Shown in pieces: positions 9,626 to 17,155 of a DNA stretch of 64,000 nt. Position 1 is the first letter of the stretch. Every line of letters starts with the position of its first letter. Under the pieces are notes generated by a model that searched no databases, was not told the origin of the DNA, and saw nothing but the letters and a program-made list of their open reading frames with translations. A program made the translations under genes and the position numbers. The stretch comes from Tamlana carrageenivorans (GTDB lineage Bacteria > Bacteroidota > Bacteroidia > Flavobacteriales > Flavobacteriaceae), in assembly GCF_002893765.1 (NCBI RefSeq), contig NZ_CP025938.1, positions 930,001 to 994,000 of the forward strand, written 5' to 3'.

Positions 9626-11113
9626 ATGATTAAATCTAAATATATAGGAGTACTATTAACCCTCTTAGGCTTATCAGCTTGCAATACGCCTGAAGACATC
9701 CTTCCTCCTGTGAACGAGGAAAAGCTTCCTGAATTAACGGCCGGCAGTGCCGATTTCTCAAATTACATATCTGTAGGGGCTTCCCTTACTGCTGGTTATT
9801 CAGACTTCGGATTATTTATCGCAGGCCAAGAAAATTCATTTCCAAATATGTTAGCCTCACAATTCAAAAAAGTTGGTGGGGGCGATTTTTTACAACCATT
9901 AGTTAATGACAATACTGGTGGTATACTTGTTGGCGGTACACCTGTTCGTGGTTACCGTTTAACATTTAATAGCGAGATTCCTGGGCCACAACCTTTAAAT
10001 GAATTTTTAGAAGGATTAGGTGCTCCTGTACCACCAATTACTACAGAAGCCGGAATTAATATAGGCAGTGATTTTAATAATTTTGGTATTCCGGGCTCCA
10101 AAAGTTTCCATTTAATAACGCCAGGATATGCTGGTGCTAACCCATATTATGCCAGAATAGCTTCTGCACCTGCTGCAACAGTTATTGATGACGCCGTGGC
10201 CCAGCAGCCTACATTTTTCACATTATCTGAAGTTGGGGCAAATGATGTTCTAGGTTACGCTTTATCTGGAGGTGACGGTTCTGACCCTATTACAGATCCT
10301 GCAACTTTTAACGCATCTTTAGAAGTTTTAATAAACAAACTTACAGCAAACGGGGCTAAAGGAGCCATAGCAAATGTACCAAGTATTACAAGTGTTTCTC
10401 ATTTCACTACCGTACCTCATAATCCAGTTCCTTTAGATGGACCTACAGCAGATTTACTAAACAGCATGAATGGCTATGGGGCTTATAACGCTGGAATCGC
10501 CCAAGCTTATGCTTATTTAGTGGCGAACACCCCCTTAACTCAAGAAATGGCCGATGCTGAAATTGCAAAACGTAGTATTTCCTTTTCTGCTGGACCAAAT
10601 AACGACCTAGTTATTATTGATGAAGATTTAAGAGATTTAACGGTTTTAAACCCCGCTTTAATCAATTTAAGACAAGCTACGGCAGACGACTTAATTTTGC
10701 TTACAGCATCATCTGAAATCCCTAAAGGTATAGGTGTATCTACCCCAATGGGAGATAAATTTGTACTTACTCCAGAAGAACAGACAGAAATTAACAATGC
10801 TACCATGGCTTATAACACCAGCATTGAAGCCATAGCAAAAACAAAAGGTTTGGCTTTAGCAGATTTAAAAAGTGTTTTAGATGAAGCTGCTACAAATGGA
10901 ATCGCCTTTGATGATTTTTTTCTAAATACAGATTTAGTCTTTGGTGGCCTAGTAAGTTTAGACGGTATCCATTTAACCGCAAGAGGATATGCTTTAATGG
11001 CAAACACCTTCTTAAAAGCTATTGATACTACATATGGATCTAATTTTGAAGCTTCAGGAAACTTAATGAAAGCAGCAGACTTCCCAATTTCATATGCTCC
11101 AACGCTACAGTAA
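9626..11113 (+). CDS. SGNH/GDSL-hydrolase-like outer membrane lipoprotein
   Basis: A 495-residue lipoprotein; lipobox LGLSAC near residue 19. An SGNH fold is suggested by block I (ISVGASLTAGYSDF, Ser nucleophile), a GANDV motif matching block III, and a C-terminal DGIHLTARGYALMANTF giving the catalytic Asp-x-x-His. The start at 9626 is chosen because it gives a proper lipoprotein signal and lies 11 bases after the receptor stop; an upstream in-frame start at 9536 would overlap the receptor and bury the signal. Likely anchored at the cell surface or periplasm, acting with the upstream TonB receptor on an esterified substrate (inference). Confidence 0.85.
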   Translation: MIKSKYIGVLLTLLGLSACNTPEDILPPVNEEKLPELTAGSADFSNYISVGASLTAGYSDFGLFIAGQENSFPNMLASQFKKVGGGDFLQPLVNDNTGGILVGGTPVRGYRLTFNSEIPGPQPLNEFLEGLGAPVPPITTEAGINIGSDFNNFGIPGSKSFHLITPGYAGANPYYARIASAPAATVIDDAVAQQPTFFTLSEVGANDVLGYALSGGDGSDPITDPATFNASLEVLINKLTANGAKGAIANVPSITSVSHFTTVPHNPVPLDGPTADLLNSMNGYGAYNAGIAQAYAYLVANTPLTQEMADAEIAKRSISFSAGPNNDLVIIDEDLRDLTVLNPALINLRQATADDLILLTASSEIPKGIGVSTPMGDKFVLTPEEQTEINNATMAYNTSIEAIAKTKGLALADLKSVLDEAATNGIAFDDFFLNTDLVFGGLVSLDGIHLTARGYALMANTFLKAIDTTYGSNFEASGNLMKAADFPISYAPTLQ

Positions 11114-11143
11114 AATCTGAATGCAACACTTTTAGATGACCCC

Positions 11144-11187
11144 AAAAAAAAGCTCTAATACAATTTAATATATTAGAGCTTTTTTTT
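11144..11187 (+). terminator. Intrinsic terminator after the SGNH lipoprotein gene
   Basis: AGCTCTAATA (11151-11160) pairs with TATTAGAGCT (11171-11180), flanked by an A-run before and T7 after; usable in both directions. Confidence 0.85.
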
Positions 11188-11264
11188 AAATCAAGGAGTC
11201 TTAATTTAAACTATTGGAATAACTAAGATCTCATAATTCTTCTTAATGATGCAAAACCTCTAAA

Positions 11265-11297
11265 CAAAAAAAAACACTCTATAAAAGAGTGCTTTTT
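11265..11297 (-). terminator. Terminator for the 11332-11649 gene
   Basis: CACTCT / AGAGTG short stem with long A-run on the left and T5 on the right; read on the minus strand it ends in a T-run directly after the gene. Confidence 0.7.
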
Positions 11298-11331
11298 GTT
11301 TTAGTATTTCAAATTTCAAAACTGCTGCTTT

Positions 11332-11649
11332 TTAAAGCGAAGCAACATTTTTACTATAATCTACTTCTTTGGCTACACCGTCTACCCAGTGAATCCATTT
11401 GCCGACTTTTTTACCATTATCATAATTAGCTGAAACAATTTTTTTGCCTTCAGTGTCAAAACTTAACCAAACACCATGTAATTTACCATCTGCTGTGTAA
11501 GAACCTGTTTGGCTTACAACACCATTGTCATGATAATAAACAACATCGATTAAATTCGTTTCCTTATTAAGTTTTAATTCCCTCTTTTGTTGTGCAAAAG
11601 AAACCACTGTCATTAACAAAGCGAAAAATATTAAAATTGATTTCTTCAT
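11332..11649 (-). CDS. Small exported MORN/YwqK-like repeat protein
   Basis: A 105-residue protein with signal peptide ending VVSFAQ. The mature part has beta-hairpin repeats of the type YYHDNGVVSQTGSY, ADGKLHGVWLSFD and NGKKVGKWIHWVDG, matching MORN-like/YwqK toxin-antitoxin repeat proteins that are common in Flavobacteriia. Small copies are often misnamed as nucleotidyltransferases; nothing here supports an enzyme. No lipobox, so periplasmic or secreted. Its own terminator lies immediately downstream. The upstream 370 bases are shared with the phosphate genes on the other strand. Function unknown. Confidence 0.7.
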   Translation of the reverse strand: MKKSILIFFALLMTVVSFAQQKRELKLNKETNLIDVVYYHDNGVVSQTGSYTADGKLHGVWLSFDTEGKKIVSANYDNGKKVGKWIHWVDGVAKEVDYSKNVASL

Positions 11650-11714
11650 AATTATGGGGTTTTAATGTTATAACACAAATATACAATATAATTAACTTTT
11701 AGACAATCATTACG

Positions 11715-11732
11715 TAACATTAATTTAACATT
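11715..11732 (+). promoter_or_regulatory. Upstream Pho-box-like direct repeat
   Basis: TAACATT at 11715-11721 and 11726-11732, an 11-bp period, the same heptamer and spacing as the promoter-proximal array at 11961. It lies in the 378-base gap between a minus-strand gene and the porin gene. Confidence 0.5.
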
Positions 11733-11917
11733 GGAATCTTAAAAACCTAATAATCACAGGACTTACAAATCTTTGTTAACATAAGTTAATTAATGATTAC
11801 ATAATATTTTATTTACATTAAAACCAAGTATAAAAAGGATATTTGCCCTGTCTTAAGACAAAATAGTATTTCATATAATATATTAGTTTTTGTCGACTAC
11901 ATTATCATGATTTCTAG

Positions 11918-11945
11918 AAAGACTGCCTCGGCCAAGGCAGTCTTT
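11918..11945 (+). terminator. Strong 11-bp hairpin in the porin upstream region
   Basis: AAAGACTGCCT (11918-11928) pairs perfectly with AGGCAGTCTTT (11935-11945) around a 6-base loop; downstream ACTGTTTTAC is only moderately T-rich. It is upstream of the porin promoter, so it would terminate a short transcript arising in 11730-11917, not the porin mRNA. A perfect 12-bp palindrome TGTCTTAAGACA lies at 11849-11860. See the sRNA finding. Confidence 0.55.
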
Positions 11946-11960
11946 ACTGTTTTACAATGT

Positions 11961-12000
11961 TAACAATTAGGTAACATTGGATTAACATTAGAATAAGTTC
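11961..12000 (+). promoter_or_regulatory. Pho-box-like array of four heptamers in the porin promoter
   Basis: TAACAAT (11961), TAACATT (11972), TAACATT (11983) and a degraded TAAGTTC (11994) repeat with an exact 11-bp period. The array lies where a -33 element would be, just before a weak -7 box (GTTCTTTG, 11997-12004) and 28 bases ahead of the porin ATG. Helical-period direct repeats overlapping -33 are how PhoB-type response regulators activate phosphate genes; the downstream genes are a phosphate-type porin and a phosphate transporter. The regulator itself is not in the window. Confidence 0.6.
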
Positions 12001-12027
12001 TTTGCCACCGACAAAAACTAATTTTAC

Positions 12028-13224
12028 ATGAACATTAAATTCCCCCTTCTTGGGGCAGCACTTCTTGTTTGCACATTCATGTATGCACAAGAAATCAAAA
12101 CAGGTGCATTTGGTAAAGGTATTTTCAATGTTACTGGAAAGGACAGTACTTTTACAATGAAATTTGCAGTACGCTTTCAACTCTTAGGTGTTTCAAGTTG
12201 GAAAGAAAACCAACCTAACGATTTAAGTTTTTTAGTAAGACGCTCCAGGTTAAAGCTAGATGGCTTTGTGTACTCCCCGAAATTAAAATATAAATTCGAG
12301 GCAGGTTTCTCCAATAGAGACATGTCGGGAGGTTCCGATGATTTTACTCATGGTTCTCCTAGGTTTATTATGGATGCCTTTGTGGATTGGAATTTCTACA
12401 AAAATATGATTATTCGCGTCGGACAAGGAAAACTACCAGGAAACAGAGAACGTATTATATCGTCTGCAAATCTTCAGCTTGTAGATCGATCACTTCTAAA
12501 CAGCAAATTTAATATTGATAGAGATATTGGATTTCAATTGAAACATTTTTTTAATCCCTTTGGAAATCTATACTTTCGTGAAATTCTATCCATTTCCTTG
12601 GGTGAAGGACGAAACGTAACCTCAGGAAACCTGGGAGGTCTGCAATATGTAGGCGGTATAGAGATCTTACCTTTTGGAAACTTCCAAAGTAAAGGCGATT
12701 ATAAAGGAGCCGACTTAAAAAGAGAGCCCACACCAAAACTGGCTATTGCTGCAAGTTATGAATTTAACAATGACGCCGTTAGAACAAGAAGTAACCTAGG
12801 TAGATATATGTTTATTGACAGTAACAACGGACTCTATAAAACGGACATAAACACTGTGTTTATAGATGCTATGTTTAAATATAAAGGTTATTCTTTCATG
12901 TTTGAATATGCCGATCGTAACGCCGACGATCCCTTTGCAAAAAACTCAGATGGTAGTCTTACAGGAGATATTATTGAAACCGGAAACGCACTAAATTTCC
13001 AATCTGGATACCTTTTTGCTTCAAATTGGGAAATCGCAGGGCGCTATACCGACCTAAATATGAACACTTTTACTATGCAAAACTCTAAAGATATGTATAC
13101 CTTAGGGGTTTCAAAATATATTGTTGGGCATAAATTAAAAATACAAAGTGATATCAGCTACATAGAAACCCATGGTGGATCCAATGAAATCCTAGCTAGA
13201 TTACAAATGGACGTGCACTTCTAA
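12028..13224 (+). CDS. OprP/OprO-like phosphate-selective porin
   Basis: A 398-residue outer membrane beta-barrel with signal peptide ending VCTFMYAQ. The pattern VRRSRLKLDGFVYSPKLKYKFEAGFSNRD followed by alternating amphipathic strands and terminal LQMDVHF fits the phosphate-selective porin O/P family (PF07396). Expected to let phosphate or polyphosphate cross the outer membrane. It is followed 38 to 71 bases later by a PiT-type phosphate transporter and preceded by a Pho-box-like repeat array, so a phosphate starvation role is well supported by context although ion selectivity is not proven. Confidence 0.88.
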   Translation: MNIKFPLLGAALLVCTFMYAQEIKTGAFGKGIFNVTGKDSTFTMKFAVRFQLLGVSSWKENQPNDLSFLVRRSRLKLDGFVYSPKLKYKFEAGFSNRDMSGGSDDFTHGSPRFIMDAFVDWNFYKNMIIRVGQGKLPGNRERIISSANLQLVDRSLLNSKFNIDRDIGFQLKHFFNPFGNLYFREILSISLGEGRNVTSGNLGGLQYVGGIEILPFGNFQSKGDYKGADLKREPTPKLAIAASYEFNNDAVRTRSNLGRYMFIDSNNGLYKTDINTVFIDAMFKYKGYSFMFEYADRNADDPFAKNSDGSLTGDIIETGNALNFQSGYLFASNWEIAGRYTDLNMNTFTMQNSKDMYTLGVSKYIVGHKLKIQSDISYIETHGGSNEILARLQMDVHF

Positions 13225-13295
13225 AACATAACAATTCGATAACACTACACACATTTATACTCATGATATTTGCAAACTTATTTCAATTAAATACT

Positions 13296-13862
13296 ATGGA
13301 CAACATCTATTTGTACATGATTATCGCATTAGCCATTTTAGCCATTGCTGATTTGGTTGTTGGGGTTAGTAATGACGCCGTAAACTTTTTAAATTCTGCG
13401 ATTGGTTCTAAAGCCATATCGTTTAAAACCATCATGATCGTAGCCAGTTTAGGCGTAGCAGTTGGAGCCGTTTTTTCCAGCGGCATGATGGAAGTCGCTA
13501 GAAAGGGTATTTTTAACCCGGGGGAATTCATGTTTGATGAAATCATGATTATTTTTCTTGCCGTAATGATTACCGACATACTACTGTTAGACTTTTTCAA
13601 TTCTATTGGTATGCCTACATCCACTACGGTATCTATTGTATTCGAACTTTTAGGAGCCGCAGTTGCTATAGCCCTTATAAAAATTGGACATGACGGGGGA
13701 GGTTTCTCTGATGTTATTACCTATATCAATACCTCAAAGGCCACACAAATTATTTTTGGAATACTGCTCTCGGTGGTCGTCGCATTTTCGGTAGGTGCCT
13801 TTGTGCAATGGTTTTCAAGACTATTATTATCCTATAACTTCGAAAAAAGGCTAATTGGGTAG
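13296..13862 (+). CDS. Inorganic phosphate transporter PiT, N-terminal part (frameshifted)
   Basis: The first half of a PiT-family Na+/H+-phosphate symporter: ADLVVGVSNDAVNFLNSAIGSKA is the conserved PiT signature (GANDxxN type) and GMPTSTTVS follows at about residue 110. I take the ATG at 13296; an in-frame ATG at 13263 adds an atypical N-terminus. The frame stops at TAG 13860-13862, mid-membrane-domain. Just before, an A6 run (13843-13848, GAAAAAAGG) sits where a -1 shift (GAA AAA then AAG) restores the family reading FEKKANWVGALFGG in the next frame. Either a real frameshift, an assembly error in a homopolymer, or slippage. Confidence 0.85.
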   Translation: MDNIYLYMIIALAILAIADLVVGVSNDAVNFLNSAIGSKAISFKTIMIVASLGVAVGAVFSSGMMEVARKGIFNPGEFMFDEIMIIFLAVMITDILLLDFFNSIGMPTSTTVSIVFELLGAAVAIALIKIGHDGGGFSDVITYINTSKATQIIFGILLSVVVAFSVGAFVQWFSRLLLSYNFEKRLIG

Positions 13863-15628
13863 GCGCTTTATTTGGTGGTTTTGCATTAACAGCAATTACC
13901 TATTTTATATTTATGAAGGGCCTAAAAGGTACTTCATATGCGAGTCAGACCTTCGATATTTTTGGTGGTGATACCATGAGTCATTTTTTAGAAACACAAG
14001 TAATTCCTATTGTACTTGCTAACTTTATTTGGTGGTTTTTACTATCCTATGCTTTAATTGTATTTCTAAAATCAAATATTTACAAATTAGTTATTGTAGC
14101 AGGAACGTTTGCTCTAGCTTTAGCTTTTGCAGGGAATGACCTAGTAAACTTTATAGGTGTTCCTGTAGCTGCTTATAATGCCTTTACTGCATGGTCTGCC
14201 TCTGGAATTCCTGCAAGTGAGTTTTCTATGGGCATTCTAGCTCAAAAGGTCCCCACCAACAACTGGCTACTCTTTATAGCTGGTATGATTATGGTTTTAA
14301 CCCTATGGTTTTCTACAAAAGCTAAAAACGTTGTAAAAACTTCATTAGACCTATCAAGCCAAAGTGAAACTAAAGAACGTTTTCAACCTAACTACTTATC
14401 ACGAATTTTTGTAAGAACAGCCGTTTTAATGTCTCAGATTTTAGGTTATATGTTACCAAAATCTTGGCAAGCAAAAATCGACAAACAATTTGAAGCGCCA
14501 GTTATTAAAATTTCAAAAGACAAACGCATTGAACTACCTGCATTTGATTTGGTAAGAGCCGCAGTAAACCTTATGGTCGCTGCTGTACTTATTTCGATTG
14601 CAACATCTTATAAATTACCACTATCTACTACTTACGTTACTTTTATGGTTGCCATGGGTAGTTCATTAGCCGATCGCGCTTGGGGTGCAGAAAGTGCAGT
14701 TTACAGAGTAGCTGGAGTAATAAACGTTATTGGAGGTTGGTTCTTCACGGCATTTAGCGCCTTTACAGCGGCGGCCTTAGTAGCCTACTTACTTAACTTG
14801 AACATAGGCATTATGTTCCCACTCCTACTCCTTATAGCACTTGCCCTATTAATTAGAAGTTCTATTGTACACAGTAAAAAATCTAAAGAATTAAAAGCAG
14901 AAGACAGCTTAATAAGAGCCGAAAGCAGCTCAATACAAGGCGTGATTCACGAAAGCGCAAGCAACATTGCCAATGTGGTTAAACGTGGAAACAAAATTTA
15001 CACCAATTCAATAAATGGTTTGGCTAAACAAGATTTAGTCATGCTGAAAAAGAACAACAAACAAATTGTTAAATTATCACAAGAAGTTGAAGGCTTGCGA
15101 GATAATATATTTTACTTCATTAAAAATTTAGATGATTCGAGTATAGGGGCTAGTGATTTTTACATCAATATTTTAGGTTACCTACAAGATATGACACAAT
15201 CTTTAGATTTTATTTCTAAAGCCATTCATAAACACGTTAACAATAACCACAAAAAACTAAAATTCAATCAAATTAAAGAATTGAAAGAGGTTGATGTTAT
15301 TTTAGAACAGCTTTTCAATGATACTAAAGAAGCTTTTGAAACCCAATCGTTCAGTAAAATTTCGCATATACTAACAAGTAAAGAACCGTTATTTAAATTG
15401 CTTACTGAAAAAATTCATAAACAAGTAGAGCGCACTCGAACGGAAGAGTCTAGTCCGAAAAACACAACTTTATATTTTAGCTTATTATTAGAGACTAAGG
15501 ATTTGTTATCGGCAACCATGAACCTGTTAGAGGAATATGATAATGCTCATGACGACTCTGTTAAGCCAGCTAAAATAGCTGAAACGAATAACGTTCAAAC
15601 CATTAAAATTAATAACGAAGAAGAATAA
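13847..15628 (+). CDS. Inorganic phosphate transporter PiT, C-terminal part with PhoU-like tail
   Basis: Continuation of the preceding frame after a -1 shift at the A6 run; the first ATG in this frame is at 13913 (MKGLKGTSYA). It carries the second PiT signature FAGNDLVNFIGVPVAAYNA, further membrane helices, PLSTTYVTFMVAMGSSLADRAWG, then from about residue 350 a long helical cytoplasmic PhoU-like region (SNIANVVKRGNKIY...LSQEVEGLRDNIFYFIKNLDD). Joined to the N-terminal part the protein would be about 777 residues, a normal size for flavobacterial PiT proteins with this tail. No decay is seen in the rest of the gene, which argues for a recent event, error or functional slippage. Confidence 0.85.
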   Translation, partial: KANWVGALFGGFALTAITYFIFMKGLKGTSYASQTFDIFGGDTMSHFLETQVIPIVLANFIWWFLLSYALIVFLKSNIYKLVIVAGTFALALAFAGNDLVNFIGVPVAAYNAFTAWSASGIPASEFSMGILAQKVPTNNWLLFIAGMIMVLTLWFSTKAKNVVKTSLDLSSQSETKERFQPNYLSRIFVRTAVLMSQILGYMLPKSWQAKIDKQFEAPVIKISKDKRIELPAFDLVRAAVNLMVAAVLISIATSYKLPLSTTYVTFMVAMGSSLADRAWGAESAVYRVAGVINVIGGWFFTAFSAFTAAALVAYLLNLNIGIMFPLLLLIALALLIRSSIVHSKKSKELKAEDSLIRAESSSIQGVIHESASNIANVVKRGNKIYTNSINGLAKQDLVMLKKNNKQIVKLSQEVEGLRDNIFYFIKNLDDSSIGASDFYINILGYLQDMTQSLDFISKAIHKHVNNNHKKLKFNQIKELKEVDVILEQLFNDTKEAFETQSFSKISHILTSKEPLFKLLTEKIHKQVERTRTEESSPKNTTLYFSLLLETKDLLSATMNLLEEYDNAHDDSVKPAKIAETNNVQTIKINNEEE

Positions 15629-15650
15629 CTTTCTTTTATTCTTATCTACA

Positions 15651-15689
15651 AAACACTCATAAGGCTACAGCTTAATGAGTGTTTTTTTT
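15651..15689 (+). terminator. Intrinsic terminator after the phosphate transporter
   Basis: ACACTCAT / ATGAGTGT stem with a 14-base loop and T8 run. Confidence 0.85.
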
Positions 15690-15752
15690 GATATCATATT
15701 TCATGATTTTTTAAATAAACGGCAATATTTTCGCTCAGCTCATTAAAACATC

Positions 15753-15760
15753 TACCTTTG
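15753..15760 (+). promoter_or_regulatory. Candidate promoter of ppnP
   Basis: TACCTTTG fits TAnnTTTG exactly; TTTTCG ending at 15733 lies 19 bases upstream as a near -33 element. Leader of about 25 bases to the ATG. Confidence 0.5.
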
Positions 15761-15791
15761 TTGGCATTAAAAACTAAAAAACATATTATTT

Positions 15792-16073
15792 ATGATTTCA
15801 AACAACGCGTATTTTAACGACAATGTAAAATCTTTAGGTTACACGACTACAGAAGGTAACTCGACTTTAGGAGTTATGAACCCAGGTGAATATGAATTTG
15901 CCACGTCTAAGCACGAAACTATGCGAGTTATCGAAGGCCAAATGGTTGTTAAACTACCAAACGCAACAGACTGGGCTACTTTTAACGCCGGAGAAGCCTA
16001 TGAAATTGATGCGAACGAAAAATTCCAGGTTAAAGTATCTTCACAAACTTCCTATTTGTGTACCTACAAATAA
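15792..16073 (+). CDS. ppnP: Pyrimidine/purine nucleoside phosphorylase PpnP (DUF1255/YaiE)
   Basis: A 93-residue single-domain cupin-like protein. The motifs STLGVMNPGEYEF, ETMRVIEGQMVVKLP, FNAGEAYEIDANEKFQVKV and the YLCTYK end are those of the YaiE/PpnP family, which phosphorolyses diverse nucleosides into base plus ribose-1-phosphate (established for the E. coli protein). Full length. It stands as a single gene between the phosphate transporter terminator and the OmpA gene, with its own promoter candidate. Confidence 0.93.
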   Translation: MISNNAYFNDNVKSLGYTTTEGNSTLGVMNPGEYEFATSKHETMRVIEGQMVVKLPNATDWATFNAGEAYEIDANEKFQVKVSSQTSYLCTYK

Positions 16074-16154
16074 TCGTTTAAATGCAAAAACTTTCGTTCT
16101 TCGTAATCTATATCTTTTTTTTGTACGTAAATGCATTAAACTAAAATTATAATT

Positions 16155-16985
16155 ATGAAGAAAATTTCGATTTTATTGCTCGCTATTCTAACCTTATCAT
16201 GTGTATCTAAAAAAAAGTATCTGGCTTTAGAACATGAAAATGGAGAAATAAGAAGCGAATTACAAAAAACGAAAGTAGAAAAAGAGGATTTAGAAGCTAA
16301 ATTTGCCAGAATTGAGGAGCGTGTAGAAACCTATAACTCTAAAATCTCATCTTTACAAGCCGAAAATGACTCAAAACTTGATGTTGTAGAAAACGGAACA
16401 ATCATTTCCAATGACGCCAAAATTAAAATGCGTGAAACATTAACACATGTGGATGCAGAGAAATTAAGTCAAGCTAAAACACTAAAAGATTCTATGAATT
16501 TAGCTGTAGCTTATAACCTTGAAAAAGTAATTAACTCTTCAGAATTAGATAACGAAGAAGATTTTGGTGTGAGTATTGACGGTACTGTGGTTATGATTTC
16601 TATTGCCGACGACATGCTTTTTAACACAGCTAGTTACAGATTGAGCTCTAAAGCAGATCCTATCTTAAAAAAATTAGCCGATGTTATTAACTCTGAAGAA
16701 AGTTTAGATGTTATGGTTGAAGGTCATACAGACTCTAGAACCATCAATACAGATCATATCGCAGATAACTGGGACCTTAGTGTATTAAGAGCCACATCGG
16801 TAGTTAGAAAGCTACAAGACAAATATAATGTCGCTCCAGAAAAACTGATCGCTTCAGGTAGAAGCAGCTATCAACCGATCGTGGATAATGATAGCTCTGA
16901 CAACCGTGCGAAAAACAGAAGAACACGTATTATCATTCTTCCGAATATTGATAAGTTTTTTGCTTTGATGGCTGATGAAAGCTAA
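16155..16985 (+). CDS. OmpA-family lipoprotein with coiled-coil
   Basis: A 276-residue lipoprotein: lipobox LTLSC at Cys16, followed by a coiled coil (about residues 25-75, rich in E/K/L heptads), a linker, and a C-terminal OmpA/MotB peptidoglycan-binding domain (about 140-265) with the diagnostic VEGHTDSRTI...NWDLSVLRATSVVRKL and NRAKNRRTRIII. It should tether the outer membrane to peptidoglycan. Single gene with a very strong terminator at 17012-17053. Confidence 0.92.
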   Translation: MKKISILLLAILTLSCVSKKKYLALEHENGEIRSELQKTKVEKEDLEAKFARIEERVETYNSKISSLQAENDSKLDVVENGTIISNDAKIKMRETLTHVDAEKLSQAKTLKDSMNLAVAYNLEKVINSSELDNEEDFGVSIDGTVVMISIADDMLFNTASYRLSSKADPILKKLADVINSEESLDVMVEGHTDSRTINTDHIADNWDLSVLRATSVVRKLQDKYNVAPEKLIASGRSSYQPIVDNDSSDNRAKNRRTRIIILPNIDKFFALMADES

Positions 16986-17011
16986 TTTATAGCACATCTA
17001 CAATAATGTAT

Positions 17012-17053
17012 AAAACAGAACGAGCTGCCTTTTGGGCGGCTCGTTCTGTTTTT
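17012..17053 (+). terminator. Strong intrinsic terminator after the OmpA lipoprotein gene
   Basis: 15-bp stem: ACAGAACGAGCTGCC (17015-17029) with GGCGGCTCGTTCTGT (17035-17049), one G-U pair, 5-base loop, T-run. Confidence 0.93.
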
Positions 17054-17081
17054 ATACAACTAAGTGTATTTCAATTGAGCC

Positions 17082-17121
17082 AAAAAAAAAATCGTCTAAA
17101 ACATACATTTTAGACGATTTA
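17082..17121 (-). terminator. Intrinsic terminator of nrdB-nrdA
   Basis: ATCGTCTAAAA (17091-17101) pairs with TTTTAGACGAT (17108-17118); A9 on the left gives the T-run in minus-strand orientation. Confidence 0.88.
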
Positions 17122-17155
17122 ATATTTAAAAGATTAACTTATAAAGTTAATAGGA

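Noticed and set aside
6811..11113. A SusC/SusD polysaccharide pair
   Set aside because: The second gene has SGNH residues (Ser in GASLTAG and DxxH), not the SusD TPR-like helical signature.
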